Shown here: positions 8,220 through 15,724 of the stretch, one piece after another | Layout: the number at the start of each line of letters is the position of its first letter | Numbering within the stretch: position 1 is the first letter of the stretch | DNA from: Bacillota bacterium | GTDB lineage: Bacteria; Bacillota; Clostridia; Lachnospirales; Lachnospiraceae | Direction: 5' to 3' | Assembly: GCA_023399455.1 (NCBI GenBank) | Contig: JAEWPN010000144.1 | Location: forward strand, 1-41,876 | DNA: 41,876 nucleotides | Program-made: the position numbers and the translations under genes | The notes under the pieces: model-generated | Told to the model about the DNA's origin: nothing | The model's input: the letters and a program-made list of their open reading frames with translations, nothing else | The model's database searches: none

Positions 8220-9084
8220 TTTGTGTTACAGAAATTTGTGGTTCCTCATATTGTTCCCCGTCATACTCATATTGACCGACATGAAGGGTACCCTCAACGG
8301 TTACCCAGGAACCTTCTTCTAATTCAGAAACATTGTCATATTCACAAGTAAGTCCCACAGGTACTAAATCTGCGACGCAGCATGACATCATCAGACGCGC
8401 AGGGACAAATTCATCATCATTATAATATTCGGGATTTTTAAAGACATATCCGGTTATATCAATAGTATATCCTGTATATTTCTCTATATTTATGTATATT
8501 TCTGTAAGCCACATGCTAAAGTCATCGTTTGATACAATAATTTTTTTGTTCGCAGTATCCAACCCTGGAAGAACAACGGAAGCTTGTTCCTCCGGTATCG
8601 CGGATTGTGCGTCGGCGACAGCAGTATCAACGGTATCTGACACTGCCGTGTCAGCGGATGAAAGCTCATCTTCAGCCGGAGAAGAGGTATCTGTCTGGTC
8701 GATGCTATCTTCAAGAGAAGCTTCATCAGGTTTACTATATAATTCCTGACCGGCTGAAGCAGAAAATGCATTTTTATTACTATAATTTCCGGTAAGGCTG
8801 GAAGTAGTCAGAGGACTATGAGGGAGCAGCAGTAATAAAATAGGGATTCCCACCACAAGGCAATGAGAGGAACGTAATCTGTGCTGGGGACGAAAAAGTC
8901 TGCAGAATCCTGTCAGAGCCCATATACCCATCACGATGGACGCAAAATAAATATAGGGTTCCATTCTGGGAGTAACATAAGATAGATATTTTCCGCTTTT
9001 GGCCAGATAAAGCAGCAGACCGCCAAATATGAAAAAGCATAGAAATTCTAAGAAAGCTTGAGAATTAAACGCTTTTGCCTGCAT
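8173..9084 (-). CDS. TIGR03943/DUF1980 (YcgQ-like) membrane subunit of a putative zinc permease
   Basis: This 303-residue protein has an N-terminal membrane part with hydrophobic segments at about 12-27, 44-58 and 77-87. A low-complexity Ser/Asp/Glu/Ala linker follows (about 108-170), then a soluble C-terminal domain containing RLMMSCCVADLVPVG. The CC-AD signature is typical of the TIGR03943 family. These proteins are nearly always encoded beside a COG0701 (YcgR-like) permease, as here, where that gene ends two bases upstream. The pair is linked to zinc in other Bacillota by Zur regulation. The soluble domain probably lies outside the membrane. It is the last gene of the regulator-led operon, and its 3' end overlaps the opposing TPR gene by 47 bases, so the two operons may interfere by antisense transcription. 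Confidence 0.82.
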   Translation of the reverse strand: MQAKAFNSQAFLEFLCFFIFGGLLLYLAKSGKYLSYVTPRMEPYIYFASIVMGIWALTGFCRLFRPQHRLRSSHCLVVGIPILLLLLPHSPLTTSSLTGNYSNKNAFSASAGQELYSKPDEASLEDSIDQTDTSSPAEDELSSADTAVSDTVDTAVADAQSAIPEEQASVVLPGLDTANKKIIVSNDDFSMWLTEIYINIEKYTGYTIDITGYVFKNPEYYNDDEFVPARLMMSCCVADLVPVGLTCEYDNVSELEEGSWVTVEGTLHVGQYEYDGEQYEEPQISVTQITPAEEVSDYVYPFY

Positions 9085-9086
9085 AT

Positions 9087-10664
9087 TTATTTTCCTCCTA
9101 TGCTATAAAGTAAGAATACCACGAAAAAACATGTAATAAATGTTACAAATAATAACTTGCAAATAAAACGTTTTGAAAAACCTGAAGAAAGCATTAAAAC
9201 GTTTTTTATATCCATCATTGGTCCAAATACCAAAAAGCCCATAATTGCACCCATCGGGAACTGATTAGCAAAGCTGCGTGCGATGACTGCATCTGAGGAG
9301 GAACATAAAGAAAGAACAAATGCCATTATCATCATAATTAAAATGGATAATGCCAGTCCGGTATTATTCTGGGCGATTGTAAATAAATTGGAGCCATAAA
9401 CCTGAAAAAGCGAAGCAATAAACGTTCCTATCAGCATATATTTCCCAATGTTAAAAAACTCTGCCTGGGAATGTCGAAGAAACAAACCGAGTTTACCTTT
9501 TATAGTTGTAATTGATTCGGCGTCTTCGTAACAGCCGCAGCTGCACATAAGCCTGTCAAGTATTCCTCCGGATAATATATTGCCTTTTGGAGGAAAGGCT
9601 GCAAATGCGAGTCCGATCAGGATGGAAACAATAATTCCGTAGCATACGCGTTCGATAACAATGGTTATGTCGGTATTGAACGCATAATAAGTCGACAGCA
9701 TGACCACCGGATTGATTACTGGAGTAGCGGTCATAAAGGTAATAGCCACAGGGAGGGGAATTCCTTTTTTGACTAAGCTCTTAAAGATAGGGATAGAGGC
9801 ACAGTCACAAACCGGAAGGCAGAAACCACCTATAATCGCCACCAGCATTCCCAAACCAAGTGATTTAGGGAATCTGCGCTCGATGACACCTTGCGGGATA
9901 AAAATTTGTATGGCGGATGAGATCAGTACACCAATCAGTAAAAAAGGAATAGCTTGCAGGATGATTCCTAAAAATATATTGATAAATGCATTGAATGGAA
10001 TTTTAAGTATTGCATAAGCAGGATCACAAATCCAATACAGCATGAAAATCATAAGTACAGTTAAGAAGAAAGAATGGACAGGGGAGTCATTCTTTGTATA
10101 AAGCTGTCTGCATAAAGCGTTATATGCCTTTGTATCGTAGACAGCAACGCCTGGATTAATATTTCTTAACAGGTTCCGTGTCTGTTTAAAAGCTTTTGGT
10201 GAGGGTGTATTATGTACAACTATAAAATCACTGCTCGAAATCTGTTCAGGCAGAGCGCTGCCTGTCCTGCCGAGTAAGTTTGTGATAGCTGTGCTGTCTG
10301 CAATATGCATTACTTTTTGAATCTTGCATGATTTGTTTAATGGGGGATTTAAAAGCAATGCCTGCAGTTGAGAAAAAGGGACGACCCCGTTCCATTCAAT
10401 CCAAATTTCATCAAAATGATGACTCGTAACAGAGTTTTGAATTTGCTCCATAATAAGCTTGGGCATTTGCTCAAGTACTTTTTTGGGAAAACTGAGGCTA
10501 TAGCAGTTATGATAATGATTCTGCAATTCCATTTCCCCGGTTTCAAATTGTATGACAAGTATTGTAGCATCCCGCCATTCATGTTTGTTCATCAGAGAAT
10601 TCAGAAAAGTGGTTTTTCCGGAATCTAAAAAGCCGGTGACAACAAAAACAGGTATTGGATTCAT
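9087..10664 (-). CDS. Fusion of a degenerate COG0523-like G domain with a COG0701 (YcgR/UPF0718-type) permease
   Basis: This 525-residue protein has two parts. Residues 1-190 resemble the G domain of COG0523 proteins, with Walker A GFLDSGKT (11-18) and a Walker B-like IWIEWNG (87-93). The CxCC metal motif is replaced by HYHNC (50-54), the NKxD base-recognition motif by HNTP (151-154), and there is no CobW C-terminal domain. Residues from about 197 to 525 form a multi-helix permease with FCLPVCDC (281-288), MTATPVINP (311-319) and a cytoplasmic-loop CSCGC (374-378), all typical of the COG0701 family. The start is ATG 10664, one base after the stop of the upstream COG0523 gene, so translation is coupled; an upstream in-frame start would overlap that gene. 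The frame is continuous. A role as nucleotide-sensing zinc transporter is inferred. Confidence 0.8.
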   Translation of the reverse strand: MNPIPVFVVTGFLDSGKTTFLNSLMNKHEWRDATILVIQFETGEMELQNHYHNCYSLSFPKKVLEQMPKLIMEQIQNSVTSHHFDEIWIEWNGVVPFSQLQALLLNPPLNKSCKIQKVMHIADSTAITNLLGRTGSALPEQISSSDFIVVHNTPSPKAFKQTRNLLRNINPGVAVYDTKAYNALCRQLYTKNDSPVHSFFLTVLMIFMLYWICDPAYAILKIPFNAFINIFLGIILQAIPFLLIGVLISSAIQIFIPQGVIERRFPKSLGLGMLVAIIGGFCLPVCDCASIPIFKSLVKKGIPLPVAITFMTATPVINPVVMLSTYYAFNTDITIVIERVCYGIIVSILIGLAFAAFPPKGNILSGGILDRLMCSCGCYEDAESITTIKGKLGLFLRHSQAEFFNIGKYMLIGTFIASLFQVYGSNLFTIAQNNTGLALSILIMMIMAFVLSLCSSSDAVIARSFANQFPMGAIMGFLVFGPMMDIKNVLMLSSGFSKRFICKLLFVTFITCFFVVFLLYSIGGK

Positions 10665-10665
10665 A

Positions 10666-11670
10666 TTACTCACCGTTAAACAGGGTGCAGAGTTCCTGAC
10701 GGTTAAGGTTTTGGCCGATGATACAGAGCATATTGCCGTCTGCCGCACATTTTGTAATCTGGATATCACCAGGCAGATATTGCAGATTAATATATCCATT
10801 TGTACTATGTACAATTCCTTTGGCCCTTAGTACAGTTCCTTTCGAGAGCCGTTCCATAGCCAATGCACGCGTTTTTAAATCTTCCATGCTGAATATCTGT
10901 TTTGTTCGTATGGTAACAGTATCAAAAACATTCTCAGCCGAATGATTATGCTCACAATTACAGTGGTGATCATGGCTGCAATTACCATGATGATGAATGC
11001 CGTTATGGTTTTTCTGCGTAAGGATGCTATGATGACAGGGTTTATTATTATGGCTGTAGCGGTTTGTGATCCTGGCGAAATTATTACTGGAATATATGAG
11101 TTCTGTCACATTAATCTGATGCCAGGGGCTTGAAACAATAATGGAATGTGAGTTTAAACCATTTATTAGCTTTTGAGCCGCATCCACCTTATCGGGAAAG
11201 TCTTCCGTATGGCTCAATATTATGATATCAGCGCTTTTGATCTGGTCTTCAAAGAATTCACCAAAATTGTCAAGATACATTTTGCATCGCTTTACATCTA
11301 CAACGGTTATTTTGGATTTTATCCTGGCAAAGGGCTGAATGCGGATATCTGAGCAAGATTTTACGATGTCTGACAGCTTGCCTACACCCGAGGGCTCAAT
11401 TACAATCTTATCAGGATGGAAACGATCCAGGACCTCTTTGAGAGCTTTGATAAAATCCCCTGAAAGGCTGCAGCAAATACATCCGGAATTTATCTCTTTT
11501 ACTTCCACACTGCCTGATCCCAGCAAGGCAGCATCTACGCTTATTTCACCAAAGTCATTTTCAATAAGAACAATTTTTTCTTTTGGGGATGTCTCTCCTA
11601 ATAGCTTTTGAATGAGGGTTGTTTTTCCTGCACCTAAAAAGCCTGATATTACGTATATTTCTGTCAACAT
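10666..11670 (-). CDS. COG0523 G3E GTPase with His-rich metal-binding loop, putative zinc chaperone 3
   Basis: This 334-residue protein has Walker A GFLGAGKT (10-17), GCICC (C64, C66, C67), Walker B-like VIEPSG and a CobW C-terminal domain (about 257-334). A His/Cys-rich insertion at about 206-243 contains NGIHHHGNCSHDHHCNCEHN and should bind several zinc ions; such loops are common in Zur-regulated COG0523 proteins. The NKxD base-recognition motif is changed to SHTED (153-157), so guanine specificity is uncertain. The ATG has GGAGG seven bases upstream. The gene lies between the Fur-family regulator and the fusion permease and is separated from the latter by one base. It may hand zinc to or from the permease (inference). 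Confidence 0.87.
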   Translation of the reverse strand: MLTEIYVISGFLGAGKTTLIQKLLGETSPKEKIVLIENDFGEISVDAALLGSGSVEVKEINSGCICCSLSGDFIKALKEVLDRFHPDKIVIEPSGVGKLSDIVKSCSDIRIQPFARIKSKITVVDVKRCKMYLDNFGEFFEDQIKSADIIILSHTEDFPDKVDAAQKLINGLNSHSIIVSSPWHQINVTELIYSSNNFARITNRYSHNNKPCHHSILTQKNHNGIHHHGNCSHDHHCNCEHNHSAENVFDTVTIRTKQIFSMEDLKTRALAMERLSKGTVLRAKGIVHSTNGYINLQYLPGDIQITKCAADGNMLCIIGQNLNRQELCTLFNGE

Positions 11671-11707
11671 GTAATACCTCCACTAAGTTTGATGTTGGTA
11701 ATAATAG

Positions 11708-12121
11708 TCAGTTGGTCTTACAATCTTTGCAGAACCCAAATATTTCAAGATTATGACCCATTACATAAAAATCTTCGTCCTCCAGTTTTGGTATGAATTT
11801 TTCCATCGGACAATTAACCATTGTTATGATTTTGTGACAATTCATACAGACGGCGTAATGCTTATGCTTAAAACGATTAAGCTCGTATACTGCCATTTCG
11901 TTATTTAGTATGCTGGTTTTGACAACAATATCTTTTTTTAAAAAAAGCTCTAATATGCGATAGACTGTTGACAGCCAGGCCGTATCTCCGCTTATTCCCA
12001 TTTTAGAACAAATATCTGCCGCACTTAAGGGTTTCTCCGACTCTTCAAGAATTGAGAGCACATGTTCACGTTGTTTTGTTCTTTTGATTCCTGCAGGCCA
12101 GTTATTTTGTACCTCTTTCAT
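11708..12121 (-). CDS. zur: Fur-family transcriptional regulator, probable zinc sensor Zur
   Basis: This 137-residue protein has an N-terminal winged helix (KRTKQREHVLSIL ... TVYRILELF) and the Fur dimerisation domain. Two CxxC pairs, CMNC and CKDC, form the structural zinc site, and His-rich regulatory ligands (KHKHYAVC) are present. The ATG at 12121 is preferred because GAGG lies eight bases upstream; the GTG at 12130 is nearly on top of that site. Fur paralogs look alike, so Zur identity comes from context: it leads an operon with a COG0523 chaperone and a putative zinc permease, and znuCB ends about 120 bases away. A palindrome between its promoter and start suggests autoregulation. With zinc it should repress the island and in its absence release it. 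Confidence 0.85.
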   Translation of the reverse strand: MKEVQNNWPAGIKRTKQREHVLSILEESEKPLSAADICSKMGISGDTAWLSTVYRILELFLKKDIVVKTSILNNEMAVYELNRFKHKHYAVCMNCHKIITMVNCPMEKFIPKLEDEDFYVMGHNLEIFGFCKDCKTN

Positions 12122-12162
12122 CGCATTCACCTCATCCTTAATTTTAGCTTATGTCATGTAAA

Positions 12163-12177
12163 TGCATATTATTCGCA
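12163..12177 (-). promoter_or_regulatory. Zur-like box in the zur operon leader
   Basis: The minus strand reads TGCGAATAATATGCA, a full match to TGCRAATNATWYGCA, within a longer AAATGC-N9-GCATTT dyad (12160-12180). It lies immediately downstream of the -10 box. Confidence 0.7.
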
Positions 12178-12185
12178 TTTGGTTT

Positions 12186-12214
12186 ATTATAGAGTTTCAA
12201 TACTAGAAAGTCAA
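12186..12214 (-). promoter_or_regulatory. Promoter of the zur-cobW-permease operon
   Basis: On the minus strand TTGACT (12214-12209) and TATAAT (12191-12186) are separated by 17 bases. The Zur-like box follows directly. Confidence 0.8.
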
Positions 12215-12240
12215 GGTCTTTGAGAAAGTTGAATAATATA

Positions 12241-13065
12241 CTATTTGCGTCGAGAGACGCGCAGGCCTGCCCGCAGGTTTTTGGTTATTAATACCAGAAT
12301 AAGAATGCCGACGGAAACAAGGGCAGTAAATCCTCCGGGAGCGACATTAAGGTAGTATGAAATAAACAGACCAAGCAAAATATCTATTATGCTGAAAACA
12401 ATGGAAAATATCAATGTGGGCCTAAATCCCTTTCCAAGCTGCAGCGCCGTAGCGACGGGAAGGGCAATCATAGAACTGAGAACTAATACGCCTACAACTC
12501 TTATTGACACAGATATAGCGGCAGCCACAAGAATAGAAAAAATATAGTTGATCAGCTTGACTCTTACGCCGGCTATTTTGGCAGCCTCTTCATCGTAAGC
12601 AATATAGAGCATTTGATGATATAGAAAAATAAGTGTCAATACGGAAATCGCACTAAGAACAGATATCATCAGCATATCGAATCGGGTTACAGTAAGAATA
12701 CTGCCGAACATAAAAGAATCAGCGTTCGCACGAAGTTTTCCGGAGCTTATGATGGTAATTGCCGTACCTACGCTTAAGGAAAGGACAATGGTTAAAATCA
12801 AGTCCGTATACTTTTTGAAATAGCTGCGGAGAAACTCGATCAGTGCACCGCAGATAGATGTAAAAACGAATGCACCAATTACAGGATTTTGATTTGATAA
12901 CAGTCCTATAGTAATGCCGGCCAGAGAGGCGTGAGCCAGAGTATCACCAATCATAGAATATCTGCGAAGAACTAAAAAGATACCAATGCTGGGACACAAA
13001 ATAGAGATAAAGAGAGAAACAAAAAGTGCATTTTGCATAAAACTGTAATTAAGCATGATTGTCAT
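12241..13065 (-). CDS. znuB: Zinc ABC transporter permease ZnuB-like
   Basis: This is a 274-residue integral membrane protein of the ABC-3 (metal-type) permease family with eight or more hydrophobic helices. It carries the conserved stretch LRRYSMIGDTLAHASLAG near the N-terminus and VRVVGVLVLSSMIALPVATA, the cytoplasmic coupling region, in the middle. It would form the membrane channel that takes Zn2+ from the lipoprotein ZnuA, energised by ZnuC. The ATG at 13065 overlaps the end of znuC by 17 bases; alternatives are TTG 13068 and ATG 13056, and the ribosome binding site AAAGG does not decide clearly. Zinc rather than manganese is inferred from the Zur-like boxes at the neighbouring znuA promoter. 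Confidence 0.9.
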   Translation of the reverse strand: MTIMLNYSFMQNALFVSLFISILCPSIGIFLVLRRYSMIGDTLAHASLAGITIGLLSNQNPVIGAFVFTSICGALIEFLRSYFKKYTDLILTIVLSLSVGTAITIISSGKLRANADSFMFGSILTVTRFDMLMISVLSAISVLTLIFLYHQMLYIAYDEEAAKIAGVRVKLINYIFSILVAAAISVSIRVVGVLVLSSMIALPVATALQLGKGFRPTLIFSIVFSIIDILLGLFISYYLNVAPGGFTALVSVGILILVLITKNLRAGLRVSRRK

Positions 13066-13729
13066 CAACCTTTCTTTGGGGATTCAAAAATTTGTCGACA
13101 TATTGTATTGGAGTGTATATATGTCCTTGACCATCCATCATATGATAGATCAATGTCGAGTTTGAAATGGCGGCATCGAGATTGTGTTCAACAGAAACAA
13201 TGGTAATGCCGTTTTCTTTGTTTATTTTCTTTAGGAAGCTATAGATTTCTTTTTGGCTTTTCATATCTACCCCGGTTGAAGGTTCATCCAGAATCAACAA
13301 ATCAGGGCTTCCCATGAGCGCTCTCGCGATCAGTATTTTCTGACCTTGCCCTCCGGACAGGTTTCCCATCAACGCATCTTTATAATCGGACATGCCAATC
13401 TGCTCAAGGCTTTCTGCAATTATATTTTTATTTTTAAGTTTCAATAGTTTCCTATAAGAATTCAGCATTTCGTAAACCGTGATAGGAAAATTAGAATTGG
13501 TAAAATCCTTTTTTTGCGGAACATACCCGATTTTATGTGTTTGAGTTGATATATTTCCGCTTGTAGGTTTTATAAATTTTAATATTAGTCGTATCAGTGT
13601 GCTTTTTCCGCTGCCGTTTTCGCCTACGACCGATATATATTCGCCGTTATGTATATCCAAATTGATATCGTCGAGTACATATGGTGGCAGACCGGAATAA
13701 GAAAAAAATAAATTTTCTATTTTGACCAT
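13049..13729 (-). CDS. znuC: Zinc ABC transporter ATP-binding protein ZnuC-like
   Basis: This 226-residue ATPase has Walker A GENGSGKST, Q-loop VPQ, signature LSGGQGQK, Walker B LLILDEPSTG and H-loop VEHNL. The GGQ-GQ signature is usual for metal-type ABC importers. It energises ZnuB. It is transcribed divergently from znuA, with a 146-base shared region holding two Zur-like boxes. The ATG follows AAAGGAG at normal distance. There is no membrane segment, so it acts at the inner face of the membrane. Confidence 0.9.
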   Translation of the reverse strand: MVKIENLFFSYSGLPPYVLDDINLDIHNGEYISVVGENGSGKSTLIRLILKFIKPTSGNISTQTHKIGYVPQKKDFTNSNFPITVYEMLNSYRKLLKLKNKNIIAESLEQIGMSDYKDALMGNLSGGQGQKILIARALMGSPDLLILDEPSTGVDMKSQKEIYSFLKKINKENGITIVSVEHNLDAAISNSTLIYHMMDGQGHIYTPIQYVDKFLNPQRKVDDNHA

Positions 13730-13778
13730 TATAAGTAACTCCTTTCTCCATGCAAATTATAAAATATTTACTTGCAAA

Positions 13779-13793
13779 TGCATATCATTTGCA
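13779..13793 (+). promoter_or_regulatory. Zur-like box A between znuC and znuA
   Basis: TGCATATCATTTGCA fits the island motif with one weak position and lies within TGCAAAT-N7-ATTTGCA (13773-13793). It ends one base before the znuA -35 and also lies upstream of znuC. Confidence 0.65.
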
Positions 13794-13794
13794 C

Positions 13795-13823
13795 TTGACA
13801 AAAATATTTTTATGGACTACTAT
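13795..13823 (+). promoter_or_regulatory. Promoter of znuA
   Basis: TTGACA (13795-13800) and TACTAT (13818-13823) are spaced by 17 bases. Zur-like dyads lie on both sides, the same architecture as the L28 promoter. Confidence 0.8.
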
Positions 13824-13830
13824 ATATTAA

Positions 13831-13851
13831 TGCAAATAGTAAGCATTTGCA
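13831..13851 (+). promoter_or_regulatory. Zur-like box B downstream of the znuA -10
   Basis: The dyad TGCAAAT-N7-ATTTGCA has the same half-sites and spacing as 13773-13793. It overlaps the expected transcription start. Confidence 0.6.
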
Positions 13852-13875
13852 AGTAAAAATAGGGAGGTTGATATA

Positions 13876-14832
13876 ATGTTAAAGAAATGGATTACAATGC
13901 TATTGTGTTTACTCGTTATTGCCAGCTTTTCGGCATGCGGCAGTAAAAAACAGGAGAACAAGCCGGATGAAAGCAGTGAAGCGGTCAGCAGCACAGATCA
14001 GACAAACCAGTCGGATGAAAGTCCGCTTAAAGTTTATGTTACCTTTAATGCGATGAAAGAGTTTGTTACAGCAGTTGGAAAAGATAAAGTAGAAGTTGCA
14101 ACGATCATACCAGATGGCATGGAACCACACGACTTTGAGCCCAAAGCGCAGGATATTGCCGGACTCAGTTCAGCTAAGATATTTGTTTACAGCGGTCTGG
14201 GAATGGAAGCATGGGCGGAAGAAGCAATTAAAGCTGCTGATAATACAGATTTAATTATAGTAGAAGCATCTAAAGGAGCTGATGTTATTGAGAATACGGA
14301 CCAGGAGGAAATAGAAGAGCACGGGCAGTATGATCCTCATATCTGGCTTAGCTTAAAAGGTGCTGAATCTGAGGTAAAGAATATTAAAGATGCACTTGTT
14401 CAAGCAGATCCATCCAATAAAGATTATTACGAAGCAAACTGCGATGATTTTATTTCGCAGCTTGAAGATCTTTATAATGAATATAATGAGAAGTTTCAGT
14501 CTGTAGAAAAAAAGAGCTTTGTAACGGGTCATGCCGCATTCGGGTATCTTTGCAGGGATTTTGGATTAGAGCAAAACAGCGTGGAAGATACGTTTGCGGA
14601 AGGAGAACCGAGTGCACAGCAGTTGACGGAACTTGTGGAATATTGTAAAGAAAACGATGTAAGCACTATTTTTGCTGAAGAAATGGCAAGTCAGGAGGTC
14701 TCCCAGACATTAGCCGATGAGGTTGGTGCAAAAGTGGATACTATTTATACTATGGAAAGTAACGAGGATGATATGACGTATCTGGAACGTATGTCAGATA
14801 ACCTATCTAAGATTTATGAAAGTTTAAAATAG
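13876..14832 (+). CDS. znuA: Zinc ABC transporter substrate-binding lipoprotein ZnuA-like
   Basis: This 318-residue protein starts with a lipoprotein signal (hydrophobic 5-19, lipobox cysteine C21). The cluster A-I solute-binding fold shows zinc-ligand candidates H85 (EPHDFEP), H155 (DPHIWLS), H219 (TGHAAFGY) and E268 or E269 (FAEEMAS). The His-rich loop typical of ZnuA between the first two ligands is reduced to an acidic stretch ENTDQEEIEEHGQ, which may weaken or replace its zinc-collecting role. It would capture Zn2+ outside the membrane and pass it to ZnuB. GGGAGG precedes the ATG. It is divergent from znuCB and ends at a strong terminator. Confidence 0.9.
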   Translation: MLKKWITMLLCLLVIASFSACGSKKQENKPDESSEAVSSTDQTNQSDESPLKVYVTFNAMKEFVTAVGKDKVEVATIIPDGMEPHDFEPKAQDIAGLSSAKIFVYSGLGMEAWAEEAIKAADNTDLIIVEASKGADVIENTDQEEIEEHGQYDPHIWLSLKGAESEVKNIKDALVQADPSNKDYYEANCDDFISQLEDLYNEYNEKFQSVEKKSFVTGHAAFGYLCRDFGLEQNSVEDTFAEGEPSAQQLTELVEYCKENDVSTIFAEEMASQEVSQTLADEVGAKVDTIYTMESNEDDMTYLERMSDNLSKIYESLK

Positions 14833-14842
14833 ATAACCTGGT

Positions 14843-14869
14843 AAAAAGCTCAATAATATTGAGCTTTTT
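14843..14869 (+). terminator. Rho-independent terminator of znuA
   Basis: A perfect 12-bp stem AAAAAGCTCAAT / ATTGAGCTTTTT with a 3-base loop ends in T's just after the znuA stop. Confidence 0.9.
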
Positions 14870-14923
14870 ATTATGTGTTTTATTCTGCCGTTCCATGGAG
14901 ATTAATCACATCCGCCCATACTG

Positions 14924-14956
14924 ATTTAAGGTTTATTTAAGGTTCCTTTGGTATAG
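14924..14956 (+). promoter_or_regulatory. Response-regulator direct repeats upstream of the two-component genes
   Basis: Three 11-base units follow one another: ATTTAAGGTTT, ATTTAAGGTTC and CTTTGGTATAG. A TATAAA at 14961-14966 lies seven bases after the last GGTA. The 11-base period is one DNA turn, as expected for an OmpR-family activator. Matching repeats occur at 19672-19715. Confidence 0.65.
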
Positions 14957-15046
14957 TTTTTATAAAGAAAAAAGATCATGTCGGATTTGAATTTCTGAAC
15001 CATTTGGATATGATGAAAAAAGATGATACGGAGGGAGAATTCGCAT

Positions 15047-15724
15047 ATGAGAATCTTGCTGGCTGAGGACGAAAAGGAACTGTCGAATGCTCTTGTGGCA
15101 ATTTTAAAGCATAATAACTATTCGGTAGACCCGGTATATGATGGAGCCGATGCGTTGGATTACGGATTGTCGGGGAATTACGATGTAATCGTGCTGGATA
15201 TTATGATGCCTAAAATGGATGGCATTAAGGTGTTGGAGCAGCTAAGGCAGCAGGGAATCCATACCCCCGTTCTCATGTTAACCGCCAAGACGGAAGTCGA
15301 GGACCGGATTCTCGGGTTAGATAAGGGCGCGGACGATTATTTAAGCAAGCCCTTCGCCATGGGAGAGCTGTTAGCCAGAATACGTGCCATGGGGAGGAGA
15401 AAGTCGGAATTTACTCCGAATCTTATAGAAGCGGGAAATATCAGCCTGAATAAAGAAAATTACGAGCTGTCCAGCGGGCAGTCCATGTTAAGGCTTGGAA
15501 ATAAGGAATTCCAGATGATGGAGATGCTGATGGTAAATCCTAAGCGCTTAATTTCTACGGAGCAGTTCATGGAACGAATATGGGGATATGACGCCGAAGC
15601 GGAAATCAACGTGGTATGGGTATACATTTCCTATCTGCGCAAAAAGCTTGCCTCCTTGAATGCAAATGTGAAGATCAAAGCGGTGAGAAGCGTAGGCTAC
15701 ACTCTGGAGGAAAGCGATGATTAA
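15047..15724 (+). CDS. OmpR-family response regulator
   Basis: This 225-residue protein has a receiver domain (acidic pocket E7/D8, phosphoacceptor D51 in VLDIMMPKMDG, K near 101 in LSKPF) and a winged-helix DNA-binding domain (about 125-222, ending VRSVGYTLE). The start at 15047 (MRILLAEDE) is chosen because the GGAGGG site lies just upstream; an in-frame ATG at 15023 precedes that site. Its stop overlaps the start of the kinase gene by eight bases. It probably binds the 11-base direct repeats upstream of itself and upstream of the VTC operon (inference). Confidence 0.92.
   Translation: MRILLAEDEKELSNALVAILKHNNYSVDPVYDGADALDYGLSGNYDVIVLDIMMPKMDGIKVLEQLRQQGIHTPVLMLTAKTEVEDRILGLDKGADDYLSKPFAMGELLARIRAMGRRKSEFTPNLIEAGNISLNKENYELSSGQSMLRLGNKEFQMMEMLMVNPKRLISTEQFMERIWGYDAEAEINVVWVYISYLRKKLASLNANVKIKAVRSVGYTLEESDD

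Noticed and set aside
10664..10814. An in-frame extension of the fusion permease by 50 residues upstream
   Set aside because: It overlaps the end of the COG0523 gene in another frame. The ATG at 10664 directly follows that gene's stop and begins with a proper G-domain sequence.
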